DNA of 64,000 bases from positions 35,677-99,676 of the forward strand of contig JAMDCA010000020.1 of assembly GCA_023489435.1 (NCBI GenBank), given 5' to 3'. The translations under genes were made by a program, and so were the position numbers. Position 1 is the stretch's first letter; each line of letters begins with the position of its first letter. This DNA comes from Thermoplasmatota archaeon. Its GTDB lineage: Archaea > Thermoplasmatota > Thermoplasmata > Thermoplasmatales > Thermoplasmataceae. The notes under the pieces were generated by a model that was given only the letters and a program-made list of their open reading frames with translations, did not search any database and had not been told where the DNA came from. Positions 41,531 through 52,872 of the stretch are shown in pieces.

Positions 41531-43195
41531 TCACTTGTGGGTAAAATATCCCACTTCGCTTGAGAGGACATTCACGTAAGCGTATCTTTCCAGCTGGGCA
41601 ACCCCCAGAAATTTCTTCCCATGAGGTTCCATTAGGCCTGCATCATTTTGGCCATCGGGCCTCATCACAGTAAATTTGTGGCTCCCGGTGGGGCACCACT
41701 GTAATATCTTAACTCTCTTGCCTGTTGGTTCGACGCTGACAAATGCGATCCCCTCACCTGTTTTTCTTACATTGCAGAGGTCCTTCAAACGGAATTCCTC
41801 TCCATCTGCCATAGAAGTCCAGTCTGATCCGGGGATTGAAACCTTTGGGGATTTTTCCAGCCTATAAGTTCTAGTGCCCAGTTCCCTGTTTGAAGGATGG
41901 TTCAGTATGACGGGATTGAGTTCAGGTGCGCCATTGATTTCAAGGCTGACTGGATCTGGTACGAAGAAAAGCCTCCTTGTCCTTTGGTCGATGAACTCCT
42001 TGTTCATTGCATTGAAAATTTCAATAGAAAATTCGGAGTCGATTTCTCTCATTCCCGACTCTATCCAGTACCTCCTGAACGTTTCCGGGGAAAACCCTCT
42101 CTTCCTGAATGCCAGCAGAGAACCAAGCCTTACGTCATCCCACCCGGTGTAGGTGCCATCTGCTATTCCTTTCTTTATTATGGAGGTCTTAAGCACCACC
42201 TGAGGGAAGTCAACAAGCCCGTAGTGATAGTATTCAGGCAATGTCCAGTTGTTGTACTTGAATATGTATTTCTGCCTCTCTGTGTTATTGATATGGTCCT
42301 TTCCCCTTATGACATGCGTCAGGCCAAGCAGGTGGTCATCCACTGCTACGCTGAAATTCATCATGGGGTAGAATCTGTACTCGTGTCCATGCCTTGGATG
42401 ATTTGTTTCTGAAATCCTGAAAGCAATCCAGTCCCTTACAGATGGATTGGGGTGGTCAAGCTGGGTTTTTATTATCAAAACTATTTCCCCGGGTGCAAAA
42501 TCTCCCTTCAGCACCCTTTCGAAAAGTTCCATATTTTCAAGCGGGGAGACTGCTCTGTGAGGGCAGGCGATAGATTTCGCAAGTTTTTTCTTGTACTCCT
42601 CTGTATTGCAGGTGCACAGGTATGCATTTCCCTGTTCCAGCAAACTTCTTGCTTCCTGGTAGTAAAGTTCCATCCTGTCGGACTGTATAATGATCTGGGT
42701 AGAGTTCACGCCAAGCCATTCAAGGTCTCTGGGAATCTGCTCATATGCATTCGGGTCAATGTTTGAAGGGTTGGTGTCTTCTATTCTCAGGATAAGCTCT
42801 CCACCATACCGCTTCACGTATTCATCATTGAGGATGCCAAGCCTGGAATGTCCAATATGCAGGGGACCGGATGGCGAAGGGGCCATTCTCATCACGACCT
42901 TTCCCTTAACGTTCCTGAGGTCAGGGAGCCTGTGTTCCTGCACCTTTTTTTCCTTGTTCAGCAACTCAGGGTAGTTTTCCTCCACGATTCTGGCGATTTC
43001 ATTGGAGTCCATTGCATTGACTTCACTCACGATTGAGTTGACTATTGGAAAAACTTCCTTTGACTTCGCCCTGTATTCAGGGAACTGGCCAAGGACTTTG
43101 CTCATTATGGCTCCAGGTTCGGCTTTACCCTTATGTTCGAAGGCGTTCTTTATGGCTATTCTGCGGATATCATCCTCAATAGGCATAACCTTCAC
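41531..43195 (-). CDS. gltX: glutamyl-tRNA synthetase (archaeal type)
   Basis: MRMAPSPSGPLHIGHSRLGILNDEY; LRIEDTNPSNIDP. Confidence 0.95.
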   Translation of the reverse strand: MKVMPIEDDIRRIAIKNAFEHKGKAEPGAIMSKVLGQFPEYRAKSKEVFPIVNSIVSEVNAMDSNEIARIVEENYPELLNKEKKVQEHRLPDLRNVKGKVVMRMAPSPSGPLHIGHSRLGILNDEYVKRYGGELILRIEDTNPSNIDPNAYEQIPRDLEWLGVNSTQIIIQSDRMELYYQEARSLLEQGNAYLCTCNTEEYKKKLAKSIACPHRAVSPLENMELFERVLKGDFAPGEIVLIIKTQLDHPNPSVRDWIAFRISETNHPRHGHEYRFYPMMNFSVAVDDHLLGLTHVIRGKDHINNTERQKYIFKYNNWTLPEYYHYGLVDFPQVVLKTSIIKKGIADGTYTGWDDVRLGSLLAFRKRGFSPETFRRYWIESGMREIDSEFSIEIFNAMNKEFIDQRTRRLFFVPDPVSLEINGAPELNPVILNHPSNRELGTRTYRLEKSPKVSIPGSDWTSMADGEEFRLKDLCNVRKTGEGIAFVSVEPTGKRVKILQWCPTGSHKFTVMRPDGQNDAGLMEPHGKKFLGVAQLERYAYVNVLSSEVGYFTHK

Positions 43196-44148
43196 CTCAT
43201 ACCGATCATGGAAGACATAACTTCCTTCAATTCGTCAAATCCCTGGAGTGTTTCTGTAGAAATTGCCAGCTTTTCAATCCTCTCCTGAGTCATATCGGCT
43301 TTAGTCTGTACTCTAATAATGGGAGAAACGAATCTCTCCTTTACTTCAGTGAAAAGGTTTTCCTGCTGTTCCATTGTATAGGATGAATGGCCGGTGGGAT
43401 CAATGAGGAAGATGATTACGCCCCTGATGTCCCTCAGAGAAAGAATTGATTTCAGTTCCATTTCGTTTCTTTCCTCCATGGGCCTGTCCAGTATCCCGGG
43501 TGTATCAATTATCTGTATTTTCTGATTATTCAACTGCATATAACCTATGGAGATAGTCTGCGTGGTGAACGGGTAGATTGCAACCTTGGGCTCATTCCCT
43601 GTTAATTTTGAAAGCAGTGAGCTTTTGCCAACATTTGGCATGCCGGCAATGATAAAGGTTGGCATTTCCGCATTAATATCTGGAATAATGCGCATCCAGT
43701 CCCTGCATTTTGAGAGGAACTGAAGATCCTTGTCGATGCTTTTTATTATGGAAGAGTAACGCCCGTAGTACGCTTTCATTATCTGGTTGAGTTTTTCTAT
43801 GGTTTTGGCTTTCTTAAGCTGCCCTATAAGTTCTGTGCTCAGGACCTCGATCCTCTCAGCCGCCCACTGGGCCTTGCTGAGGCTAACCTTGTACTGGTCA
43901 ACATCGAACATCAGATCAATCATGTCCTCGTAAAATGGATGGAGTTTTTCAATGGTGGGGAAACGTTTGACAAGTTTTAACAGATGTGAACAGGTTATTG
44001 ACTCTATGGTGGAAATTCTGTCCATGATCTCCTTCCTGATCTTGTCTTCTATTTTTGGATGATACGGCTCAGTTATCTTGGAAGCTTTGAGGAAGGATTT
44101 GTCTATGAGCTCCTGACTCCTAAGTACGGTAGGTATTCTTGTAAACAT
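43192..44148 (-). CDS. NOG1-like GTP-binding protein
   Basis: FIIAGMPNVGKSSLLSKLTG; QIIDTPGILDRP; QTKAD. Confidence 0.9.
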   Translation of the reverse strand: MFTRIPTVLRSQELIDKSFLKASKITEPYHPKIEDKIRKEIMDRISTIESITCSHLLKLVKRFPTIEKLHPFYEDMIDLMFDVDQYKVSLSKAQWAAERIEVLSTELIGQLKKAKTIEKLNQIMKAYYGRYSSIIKSIDKDLQFLSKCRDWMRIIPDINAEMPTFIIAGMPNVGKSSLLSKLTGNEPKVAIYPFTTQTISIGYMQLNNQKIQIIDTPGILDRPMEERNEMELKSILSLRDIRGVIIFLIDPTGHSSYTMEQQENLFTEVKERFVSPIIRVQTKADMTQERIEKLAISTETLQGFDELKEVMSSMIGMR

Positions 44149-44156
44149 TCGGTTTC

Positions 44157-44366
44157 TTAACTTGTTCCTTTTTCCTTAATGGCAGCCTTGAACGCATTCA
44201 TCTTTTCTTCCGGGACTTCAAAAAGGTTGTGTGCATATTTGGCATGAATCTTTATCTTTGGCTCCAGTTCTTCCGATGTTGCCCCATCGACCTCATAGCT
44301 GCAATTATAACCAGCATCAGAACACTTGAAATAGTATCTTGGCATGGTAATGTATCCCACATGCAT
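44157..44366 (-). CDS. DUF1059-like small protein
   Basis: YYFKCSDAGYNCSYEVDGATSEELEPKIKIHAKYAHN. Confidence 0.75.
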   Translation of the reverse strand: MHVGYITMPRYYFKCSDAGYNCSYEVDGATSEELEPKIKIHAKYAHNLFEVPEEKMNAFKAAIKEKGTS

Positions 44367-44428
44367 TTAAAAAGATGTTGAGTTCCGCCGGTTGACATTC
44401 AGATGCATATGGTAAGGAGGCTGGAATC

Positions 44429-44626
44429 CTGGCTGTTGATCTTCTCAGAAAACTTGAAAAGGAAAAAAAGCTCTTCCAGATAAGGGGCGAAAACATACAG
44501 GACCAGGTGGAGGAGAAACGCCTGAAGGTTCTTGACATGGAAATGCGCCTCAGGGAAGTGAAAAGCGATCTGCTGCGTTCTCAAGAAATACTCAGTCTTT
44601 TGAGGGAAAATGAAACCGGAGATTAG
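44429..44626 (+). CDS. small coiled-coil protein lacking ATG/GTG/TTG start; possible CTG start after AAGGAGG
   Basis: open frame LAVDLLRKLEKEKKLFQIRGENIQDQVEEKRLKVLDMEMRLREVKSDLLRSQEILSLLRENETGD; overlaps next ATG. Confidence 0.4.
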   Translation: MAVDLLRKLEKEKKLFQIRGENIQDQVEEKRLKVLDMEMRLREVKSDLLRSQEILSLLRENETGD

Positions 44627-44960
44627 CAAGATACTGGGTGAGCTCTGCAGGCACCTTAACCTTTCATCCGAAGAAATGACGGAAATAAGGGAAAATTTTT
44701 CACTCTATGAAGTGGCAATAGATGGCCTTCTTAAGGTCGCCTCCAAAAACGCGTCACTTATAGGGGAGTTATCAAAGCTTTCTTCTGAAGAAGCTAGAAT
44801 TAATTATGAACTCTATGAGACGTTCATGGCGGTGCATTCCAACTCTGTGGCAATCAGCGGAAACAGAGGCGCCATAAGACTGAGTGGCCAGAGCCTTTCC
44901 AGCGATGTTGAAAGTGCGATTGAGGGACTCCTTGCGAGGTACCTCATGATCAAGTTCTAA
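44610..44960 (+). CDS. hypothetical protein
   Basis: 116-aa ORF, overlaps preceding coiled-coil frame. Confidence 0.6.
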   Translation: MKPEISKILGELCRHLNLSSEEMTEIRENFSLYEVAIDGLLKVASKNASLIGELSKLSSEEARINYELYETFMAVHSNSVAISGNRGAIRLSGQSLSSDVESAIEGLLARYLMIKF

Positions 44961-45007
44961 ATGCTGAACGATTAAGGTTTTAAGCCATTCTGCAATGAGG
45001 TTAAGCA

Positions 45008-45256
45008 ATGATTAAAGAGGATCACAGAAACATTTCATGCGGAGGGGACCCGTTTAATTACCTCAAAAGCGTCATGAAAGGGCTGAATATCCAGCTTGAC
45101 GAAGGGCAGGACGCAGAAATTCTGGTTCTCAAAGAAAAGTTCCCTTACTCCAAAGGCACCTACGAAGGGCTGGCTAGAACCACGAAATTATCCCTGGTTG
45201 AAGTCAAGGAATCAGGGCCGGACGTAGAGATATTTGTGAGGAAGCCGAAAGAATAA
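45008..45256 (+). CDS. hypothetical protein
   Basis: 82-aa ORF with plausible composition. Confidence 0.55.
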   Translation: MIKEDHRNISCGGDPFNYLKSVMKGLNIQLDEGQDAEILVLKEKFPYSKGTYEGLARTTKLSLVEVKESGPDVEIFVRKPKE

Positions 45257-45329
45257 GCTCCCATTCCCTATCTCAAATAAATTTTTATACAACATGGGAT
45301 AGTGAAGGAGAGAAAATATAGATTTAATT

Positions 45330-47288
45330 TTGGAAGTGGTAAATTCAATGGAAAATTATGATTCATCGCAGATACAGATTCTAGAAGGACTGAAAGCTGT
45401 TAGAAAAGTGCCAGGAATGTATATTGGCTCAACGGATGAGCGTGGTCTTCACCACCTTGTCTACGAGGTTGTCGACAACAGCGTTGACGAAGCCAACGCC
45501 GGAGTTGCCAAGTACATATATATAACATTATACAAAGATACTTCAATTAGCGTCGAAGATGATGGAAGAGGGATACCTGTTGACATGCACCCGAAATACA
45601 ACAGGCCCGGCCTGGAGATAGTCCTTACAGAACTGCATAGCGGTGCTAAATTTGACAAGAAAGTTTACAAGATCACAGGGGGACTTCATGGAGTGGGTGT
45701 GCATGTGGTTAATGCACTTTCCTCAAGACTCACTGCAATAGTCAAGAAAGGGAACGAAGTTTATTTCGAAACATTCAGACAGGGGGCGCCTGTAACCAAA
45801 CTCGCCTCTATGAAGACTTCTGAGTTCACAAAGAACCCGCCTGAAGACATGAAGAATGTCTCCATCCAGCTGGAAAAGTCTCACGGGACTATTATATGGT
45901 TCTACCCCGACACTGAAATTTTTGAAACAGTGGACTTCTCTTATTCAACCCTGCTTGAGAGAATCAGGGATCTTGCCTTCCTGAATCCGGGCATAAGCAT
46001 AACAATAGAAGACCAGAGGACAGACCAGAAGGAAACTCTCCATTTCGAGGGTGGGCTTTCTGCTTTTGTTGAGTACCTGGGTGAGGGGTACAATTCAGTG
46101 CACAAGGAACCAATTTCCAACAAGGCGGAACTTGAAAACGGTATAGTTGAGTTTGCTTTCCAGTACAATACAGGCGTATCTGAGAGCATTGAGAGTTTCG
46201 TCAACAATATCAATACAATAGAAGGTGGAACCCATGTTGCCGGATTCAGGGCTGGTCTGTCAAGGGCTATACAGGACTATGCCAAGAACAAGAACATGGT
46301 AAAGGGCGTTGAGACTATCACAGGCGAAGATGTAAGGGAAGGCATTGTTGCTGTTCTTCACATCAAAATCGCGGAACCGCAGTTTGAGGGACAGACAAAA
46401 TCAAAACTGGGTAACAGTGAAGCCAGAGGGATGGTGCAGTCGGTTACTGAAACCTACCTCAGGGAGTACTTCGAATCCTACCCGAACATTGCCGATTTAA
46501 TTGTCAAGAGGGCACTGGCTGCGGCGGCTGCCAGGGAAGCATCAAGAAAAGCCAGGGACCTTGTAAGGAGAAAATCCGCCCTTGAGAGTGGTGGGCTTCC
46601 CGGAAAGCTTGCAGACTGTTCTTCCAATGACAGCACCAGGACGGAGCTATACATTGTGGAGGGGAACTCTGCAGGAGGCACCGCAAAGCAGGCCAGGAAC
46701 AGGGATTTCCAGGCTATCCTGCCCCTGAGGGGAAAGATTCTCAATGTGGAAAAGGCAACTGACGTCAAGACCCTTGAGAACGCAATCATTCGGGACTTAA
46801 TCACCGCAATGGGAACAAACATCAAGGAAGACCTTGACCTCACCAAGCTCAGATACGGGAAAATCATCATCATGACAGATGCTGATGTAGATGGGGCACA
46901 TATCCGTACCCTTCTTCTCACATTCTTTTACAGATTCTCAAGGGACCTTATCACCAACGGGAAGATTTTCTTCGCCCAGCCCCCGCTTTTCAGGATTCAG
47001 AAAGGTGAAAAAGTGGAATACGTCTATTCTGAGAAAGACAAGGACAAGGTTGCCTCAAAAATGGGGTCAAATGCAATAACCCAGAGATTCAAGGGTCTGG
47101 GAGAAATGAACCCGGAGCAACTGTGGGACACAACCATGAACCCTGAAACAAGAAGGCTGGTGGAAGTTTCAATCGAGGATGGTGCCTATGCGGACAGGCT
47201 CTTCTCCATACTTATGGGCGACAAGGTTGAGCCGAGAAGGAAATTCATTGAAGAGAATGCCAGGTATGTTACAAACATAGACCTGTGA
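45330..47288 (+). CDS. gyrB: DNA gyrase subunit B (ATG at 45348 also possible)
   Basis: GLKAVRKVPGMYIGST; EVVDNSVDEANAG; TGGLHGVGVHVVNALS; EGNSAGGTAKQARNRDFQAILPLRGKILNVEKA. Confidence 0.95.
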   Translation: MEVVNSMENYDSSQIQILEGLKAVRKVPGMYIGSTDERGLHHLVYEVVDNSVDEANAGVAKYIYITLYKDTSISVEDDGRGIPVDMHPKYNRPGLEIVLTELHSGAKFDKKVYKITGGLHGVGVHVVNALSSRLTAIVKKGNEVYFETFRQGAPVTKLASMKTSEFTKNPPEDMKNVSIQLEKSHGTIIWFYPDTEIFETVDFSYSTLLERIRDLAFLNPGISITIEDQRTDQKETLHFEGGLSAFVEYLGEGYNSVHKEPISNKAELENGIVEFAFQYNTGVSESIESFVNNINTIEGGTHVAGFRAGLSRAIQDYAKNKNMVKGVETITGEDVREGIVAVLHIKIAEPQFEGQTKSKLGNSEARGMVQSVTETYLREYFESYPNIADLIVKRALAAAAAREASRKARDLVRRKSALESGGLPGKLADCSSNDSTRTELYIVEGNSAGGTAKQARNRDFQAILPLRGKILNVEKATDVKTLENAIIRDLITAMGTNIKEDLDLTKLRYGKIIIMTDADVDGAHIRTLLLTFFYRFSRDLITNGKIFFAQPPLFRIQKGEKVEYVYSEKDKDKVASKMGSNAITQRFKGLGEMNPEQLWDTTMNPETRRLVEVSIEDGAYADRLFSILMGDKVEPRRKFIEENARYVTNIDL

Positions 47289-47297
47289 GGTTAAAAA

Positions 47298-49694
47298 ATG
47301 GAAAAAAGACCTATTGAAAACGAGATCAAACAATCATACTTAGAATACGCCATGAGCGTTATTGTATCGAGGGCTCTCCCGGAAGTTCGGGATGGCCTGA
47401 AACCCGTTCAAAGAAAGATATTGTTTGCCATGAGTGAACTTGGTTTCACCCATGACAAACCGTACAAGAAGTCGGCAAGAATTGTTGGAGAAGCGATGGG
47501 TAAGTATCACCCGCACGGTGACACTGCAATTTATGATGCTCTTGCAAGAATGGCCCAGGACTTCTCATTCAGGTATCCATTGATTGACGGCCAAGGAAAC
47601 TTCGGTTCAATTGATGGGGATTCGCCTGGAGCCATGAGATATACGGAAGCCAGGATGGCAAGGCTTTCAGAGGAAATGCTGGAAGACATTGATAAAAACA
47701 CCGTCCCGTTTATGCTTAACTTCGATGGCTCCCTCGAAGAGCCGGAATACTTCCCGACTAAAGTCCCAAACCTTCTCATAAACGGAAGTTCAGGGATCGC
47801 GGTTGGAATGGCGACCAACATGCCGCCGCACAACCTCAACGAAGTCTGCAGTGCAATTACATACGCACTTGACAACCCGGAATACGAGGTTGAGGACCTC
47901 CTGAAGTTCATAAAGGGTCCGGATTTCCCGGGAGGAGGCATATCATTCTACACTCCTGAGCTGGTAGACGCATACACCAAGGGAAGGGGCAAGGTCATAA
48001 CCCACGGAGAAGTGGATATGAAAGACCCCAAGCTTATCATAATCAAGAGCCTGCCCTACAATGTCAACAAGGCAGTTTTCATCCAGAATGTTGCAGAACA
48101 GGTGAAGAATGAGGTTCTCAAAGGCATAACCGATATCCGGGATGAAAGCGACAGGACGGGTATGCGCGTAGTCATAAAGGTGAGGGATGAGGACATGAAA
48201 AACCTCATACTGAACCAGCTTTACGAGCACACTGAACTTGAATCATCATTCGGAATCATCAACCTGGTCCTGGTTAATAACCAGCCCAAGACCCTTAACC
48301 TCAAGGGAATGGTACAGACATTCATTGACCACAGGCTTGAGGTTATTGTCAAAAGGTCTGAATTTGACCTCAAGAAACTCAGGGAAAGGGAACACATACT
48401 CCTGGGGCTTGCAAAGGCCCTTGAGGATATAGACAGGGTCATAGAAATCATCAGGAAAGCAAAGGACGTACCGGAGGCAAGGGCCAAACTGATGAAGGCA
48501 TTTGAGCTTGATGAATTGCAGACCAATGCTATCCTCGACCTGAGGTTGCAGAAACTCACAACTCTTGAAGTTTCAAAAGTTCTGGAAGAACTTGCTGAGG
48601 TCAGGACAAAGATTGCATCTTTTGAAGATCTTTTATCAGACGAGGGCAAGAGGAAGGGGATAATCAAGGAGGAAATGGTTATCCTGACCAAGAAGTACGG
48701 TGACAAGAGAAGGACCAAGATCACTTACAAGCAGGTGAAAGGCAGATCGATTGAAGATCTCATACCAAGGGAGGACGATGTCCTGATCCTAAGTGAAGGA
48801 AACCTTCTCAAGAGAGTCTCACTGGAAGAATATCGTGCACAGCGCCGTGGAGGCAAGGGAATCATAACCTCCACAAGAAAGGAGGACAGCATCAAGAGCA
48901 TTGTTTCATGCAGTTCCCATGATGACATCTTCTTCTTCACAAATACTGGAAGGGTGCTGAAGTCAAAGGCGTACGAGATCGAAAAGAAGAACAGGAAATC
49001 AGTGGGCGTTACAGCTTCCACATATCTGTCTTTGTCAGAAGGGGAGACTGTCAAACAGATCATGAAATCTCCGGAGAACAAGAAATCCGATCTTGTGATA
49101 ATAACCAGGAATGGCTTCATCAAGAAGACTTCAGCAATCAACCTATTCAACATGAGGGCTTCAGGACTCAAGATCATCGCCCTATCGGAGGATGACGAGG
49201 TTGTTGCAGTTGAATCAACCAGTGGCGGCAAGAATATCGTTGTCATTTCAAACCAGGGCAAGGGTGCTGTTTTCAAGCTCACTGAGGTCAGGGGAACTGG
49301 CCGGTCATCCAGAGGAGTAAGGGCAATGCGCCTGAAGGACGGCGACTACCTGATCACTGGATTCATAGCTGAAGATGACCAGGAAATCCTCACAATATCA
49401 GAGTTTGGAATTGGAAAGAGGACTCCGCTGGCAGAATTCTCCGTCCATCACAGGGGTTCTTCCGGAATACTGGTGTTTAAAAAGTCGGAAAGGACCGGGA
49501 GGCTTGTAAAAGCCATACCAGTGGGAAGGGATGATGACATCATGGTTGTGACCAAGAACGAGAAGACCATCAGGCTCAAAGTCAGCGGCATCAAGAGCCA
49601 GGCCAGGGTAACCTCCGGGGTAAAACTTATTGATGTTGGAGATGGAGACTGGGTTCTTGAAGTCTCAAGAGTTGAAGGATCAGATGATGAGTGA
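47298..49694 (+). CDS. gyrA: DNA gyrase subunit A
   Basis: [51 protein letters not shown] GyrA box. Confidence 0.96.
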   Translation: MEKRPIENEIKQSYLEYAMSVIVSRALPEVRDGLKPVQRKILFAMSELGFTHDKPYKKSARIVGEAMGKYHPHGDTAIYDALARMAQDFSFRYPLIDGQGNFGSIDGDSPGAMRYTEARMARLSEEMLEDIDKNTVPFMLNFDGSLEEPEYFPTKVPNLLINGSSGIAVGMATNMPPHNLNEVCSAITYALDNPEYEVEDLLKFIKGPDFPGGGISFYTPELVDAYTKGRGKVITHGEVDMKDPKLIIIKSLPYNVNKAVFIQNVAEQVKNEVLKGITDIRDESDRTGMRVVIKVRDEDMKNLILNQLYEHTELESSFGIINLVLVNNQPKTLNLKGMVQTFIDHRLEVIVKRSEFDLKKLREREHILLGLAKALEDIDRVIEIIRKAKDVPEARAKLMKAFELDELQTNAILDLRLQKLTTLEVSKVLEELAEVRTKIASFEDLLSDEGKRKGIIKEEMVILTKKYGDKRRTKITYKQVKGRSIEDLIPREDDVLILSEGNLLKRVSLEEYRAQRRGGKGIITSTRKEDSIKSIVSCSSHDDIFFFTNTGRVLKSKAYEIEKKNRKSVGVTASTYLSLSEGETVKQIMKSPENKKSDLVIITRNGFIKKTSAINLFNMRASGLKIIALSEDDEVVAVESTSGGKNIVVISNQGKGAVFKLTEVRGTGRSSRGVRAMRLKDGDYLITGFIAEDDQEILTISEFGIGKRTPLAEFSVHHRGSSGILVFKKSERTGRLVKAIPVGRDDDIMVVTKNEKTIRLKVSGIKSQARVTSGVKLIDVGDGDWVLEVSRVEGSDDE

Positions 49695-50700
49695 AAACTT
49701 GAAGGTGGCAGTACTTGGCCTTGGCAACGTGGGCCAGAATTTCATCAGGATCCTTTCTGATAGCGCAGTTCACATAAGGGATTCCTGCGGAAGCGACATT
49801 GAGATTGCCTTCGTGGCAGATTCCACGGGGATCGTGAAAGTTGATCCCGGACGAACTTACGCAAACATACTGCTTGCGAAACGCGCACAAAACATCCAGA
49901 GCCTTGGGGAACCAGCCACAATTGAACAGGTTCTCGATTCAGGCATCGATGCCATAATAGATGTTTCGTCAGCCTCCAAGGACGGAAACAGGGAACTGGA
50001 AATCTTCCGAGCAGCAATAGACAGGGGGATCAACATTGTTACAGCCAACAAGTCTCCGCTAGCCCTGCACTGGACGGATATTGTACCCTATGCCAGGGAC
50101 AGGAACGTCAGAGTCCTATTCGAAGCAACCGTTGCAGGGGGGGTGCCTCTGTTCAATTTTGCCAAGTACAGTTGCGCCCCATCTAGAATCATAAAATTCA
50201 GGGGAATAGTCAGCCTTACAGCCAACTTTGTGCTCAAGATGATGCACTCTGGCACATCATTTGAGGAAGCCGTCAAAAAAGCACAGGAAATGGGAGTGGC
50301 AGAAACAGATTATACTGATGACACTTCCGGCCTTGATGGGGCCAGAAAGACAGTGATCCTTGCAAATGCGCTATTTGACAGAGGGTACAGCCTGAAGGAC
50401 ATAAAATATTCAGGAATTCCTGAAGTCGACCTCTCTGCGTTAGCATCGGAAGGAGACAGGCTGAGGCTCTTTACTTCAATAACCTCCGAGGAAGAAACAC
50501 TTGAGATAAGCACCGGTTTTGGCCTTCTCGATCAGGGTGACTTTCTTCTTTCCCTGGGAGAATCCGCACTCGGTTATGAAATTGAGTCTGACAACAATGG
50601 TGTATTGAGGGTTTCAAGCGCGCATGATGGTCCTAGAGAAACAGCTGCTGCTGTTGTTAATGACGTCATGATCCTTGCCAGGGAAAGAAAGGTGCACTGA
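49684..50700 (+). CDS. homoserine dehydrogenase-like oxidoreductase (second paralog; start trimmed from 49630)
   Basis: [58 protein letters not shown]. Confidence 0.85.
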   Translation: MMSENLKVAVLGLGNVGQNFIRILSDSAVHIRDSCGSDIEIAFVADSTGIVKVDPGRTYANILLAKRAQNIQSLGEPATIEQVLDSGIDAIIDVSSASKDGNRELEIFRAAIDRGINIVTANKSPLALHWTDIVPYARDRNVRVLFEATVAGGVPLFNFAKYSCAPSRIIKFRGIVSLTANFVLKMMHSGTSFEEAVKKAQEMGVAETDYTDDTSGLDGARKTVILANALFDRGYSLKDIKYSGIPEVDLSALASEGDRLRLFTSITSEEETLEISTGFGLLDQGDFLLSLGESALGYEIESDNNGVLRVSSAHDGPRETAAAVVNDVMILARERKVH

Positions 50701-50725
50701 GATCTAGAGAAAATTTTACAGCAAT

Positions 50726-51712
50726 GTGAGATACAGGTGTACCTTGACCAAAGTAATCAGGCATGAAGTTCCAATTGCAATAAGGGCACTCAAGACTGCA
50801 AATATCTATGAAATTAACAATGACACCCACATACTTGTTGACACAGGTATGTCTCCTGCTTCACTGGAATTCCTGTTGGGCAGGGGTGTAGATTTTTCAA
50901 AGATTGATCTCGTGGTTCTTACACACCTGCATGTGGATCACATCGGCGGAGCACAGGCTATCAGGGAAAAGTACGGCATTCCAATAGCAATGGGAAGGAA
51001 TGATGCATTAAGGATAAGGAAAATCCAGGAAGACAAAGATGGATTTGGAAAATTCCTGTCAACCCAGCTTGCCCAAAACGGTACCCCTGGAGATATCCGT
51101 TCGAAGATTGTTGACAGGCACTCAGTCCTGGACAACATGTCGCTTTACCACGACATCGATCTGGACAGGGAACTCCACGGAGGGGAAAAAATCGGCAGTG
51201 ATATTGAAATAATAGACAACCCCGGCCATTCACCCGGCTCAATTTCTATTCTCATTCACGGGTTAAATTATCTTTTTACCGGTGATCATTTACTCCCCGG
51301 TATTACACCAAATATCAGTTTTTATGACGAGGAGTCTGATATGCTCGGGCTTTACATCGAAAGCCTGAAGGAAACCCTCAAAATCAATGCCAAAGAAATT
51401 TTTCCGGGGCATCGGGATCCTTTCAGTTATGGAAACACCAGGATTTCGGAAATTATTAACCATCACCTGGAAAGGCTCAAGGAAATACTCTCAGTTTCTG
51501 GAAATTGGACCAACGCGTTTGAAGTGGCTTCGCACATTAGATGGAGCAAGGGGCGGACGCTCGACTCCATGAATCTCATGGAAATGAACTTCGCAATTGG
51601 CGAAGCAATTTCCCATATCAGGCATCTTGATGCAATGGGAATGATGGAGAAGAGGGAAATATCTGGTGTAACAAGTTACAGGTCTGCGGGCAAGATGCTT
51701 AATTCCTTGTAG
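50726..51712 (+). CDS. MBL-fold metallo-hydrolase
   Basis: VVLTHLHVDHIGGAQAI; NPGHSPGSISIL; TGDHLLPG. Confidence 0.92.
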   Translation: MRYRCTLTKVIRHEVPIAIRALKTANIYEINNDTHILVDTGMSPASLEFLLGRGVDFSKIDLVVLTHLHVDHIGGAQAIREKYGIPIAMGRNDALRIRKIQEDKDGFGKFLSTQLAQNGTPGDIRSKIVDRHSVLDNMSLYHDIDLDRELHGGEKIGSDIEIIDNPGHSPGSISILIHGLNYLFTGDHLLPGITPNISFYDEESDMLGLYIESLKETLKINAKEIFPGHRDPFSYGNTRISEIINHHLERLKEILSVSGNWTNAFEVASHIRWSKGRTLDSMNLMEMNFAIGEAISHIRHLDAMGMMEKREISGVTSYRSAGKMLNSL

Positions 51713-52488
51713 TCTTCAGGCTTCAAGGTGATTTTTGCTGCTGTCAGAAGTTCATCAATGTGGGCTGGATTTGAAGACTTTGGAATGGCAAAAGCTTTTT
51801 CCATAACATATCTCAATGACATCTGGACCGGCGTAACTCCGTACTTCTCTGCCATTACGGCAAGTTTCTGGTATTTTGCGGTTTTCCCCCTCATGATGGG
51901 TGTATAAGCAATCACATCAATTCCATTTTCTTCACAGAAAGGGATTAGCTCATTTTCAGCATCCCTATTGCTGTAATTGTATTCAATCTGGTTTGCACAG
52001 ATTCTTGTGCGTTCTGTGGCGTCCATTGCTTCTTTTAGTTGGGATAAGCTGAAATTGCTTACACCAATATTTTTTGTCAATCCGGAGGAGACAAGTTCTT
52101 CCATTGCTGTTATGGTCTCCTTAATTGGGACGTTTGGATTGGGCCAGTGAATCAGATAAAGGTCTATGTAATTTGTTCCAAGCCTGGCAGCACTCTTCCT
52201 GGCAGAATCTAATAGGGCATCATGGGTGAGGTGGTCATTCCAGACTTTTGAAATGATGAATATATTCTTTCGGTCATATGTAGAAATGGCTTTGCCAACA
52301 ATTTCCTCTGAGTGGCCGCCGGCGTACATTTCTGCTGTATCTATTACATTAATTCCACTGTCAATGGCATATCTTATGGCCATAATACTTTCAGTGTCAT
52401 GCCCGTAATCAGGAGTTTGTCCCCCACCCATTTTCCAGGTACCCAACCCAAAGCTTGACACTTTCCTGCTGCACAGGGTATTCTTCAT
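51676..52488 (-). CDS. aldo/keto reductase
   Basis: NVIDTAEMYAGGHSEEIVGKAI; IDLYLIHWPNPN; NIGVSNFSLSQL. Confidence 0.94.
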   Translation of the reverse strand: MKNTLCSRKVSSFGLGTWKMGGGQTPDYGHDTESIMAIRYAIDSGINVIDTAEMYAGGHSEEIVGKAISTYDRKNIFIISKVWNDHLTHDALLDSARKSAARLGTNYIDLYLIHWPNPNVPIKETITAMEELVSSGLTKNIGVSNFSLSQLKEAMDATERTRICANQIEYNYSNRDAENELIPFCEENGIDVIAYTPIMRGKTAKYQKLAVMAEKYGVTPVQMSLRYVMEKAFAIPKSSNPAHIDELLTAAKITLKPEDYKELSILPADL

Positions 52489-52529
52489 GCCCCTGAATGA
52501 ATGGACACCTAAAAAAAGTTCAGTTTTGT

Positions 52530-52790
52530 CTATGTTCCATCAGTTTCCAGATAGGAATGGTCAGGAAGGCTTTTTATGTTCAGATTAGGGTGCTCAGCTT
52601 GCCATTTTTCAAGGGATTCCTTTCCATCCAGCTGAATCGGATCAAAGTTAGTAGAGCCGCAACTGGGGCATGTCATTCTCAGTTCGTTGAATATATGTGG
52701 TTTGAACAGATCTGTAGCCACAAAGATGTGTTCGAATTCAGTACTGCAGTTCTTGCATTTGATTTTCCACTTGTGCACTTTCTTTTCCAT
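52530..52790 (-). CDS. zinc-ribbon hypothetical protein
   Basis: WKIKCKNCSTEFEHIFV...RMTCPSCGSTNFDPIQL (two CxxC). Confidence 0.7.
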   Translation of the reverse strand: MEKKVHKWKIKCKNCSTEFEHIFVATDLFKPHIFNELRMTCPSCGSTNFDPIQLDGKESLEKWQAEHPNLNIKSLPDHSYLETDGT

Positions 52791-52872
52791 GGAATTTGAT
52801 CTTCTTATGGCATAACTAACTTTGCGACCTGACCTGCAAAATAATTATCTAAAACCTTAGGGTATTGCCCTT

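Noticed and set aside
46478-48724. Long minus-strand ORFs opposite gyrB and gyrA (46478-46921, 47531-47941, 48221-48724)
   Set aside because: Mirror ORFs opposite strongly conserved plus-strand genes; Ser-rich composition typical of antisense translation
45330-49694. gyrB-gyrA as an unusual find
   Set aside because: Bacterial-type gyrase is well known in Thermoplasmata and other Euryarchaeota; ordinary for this lineage
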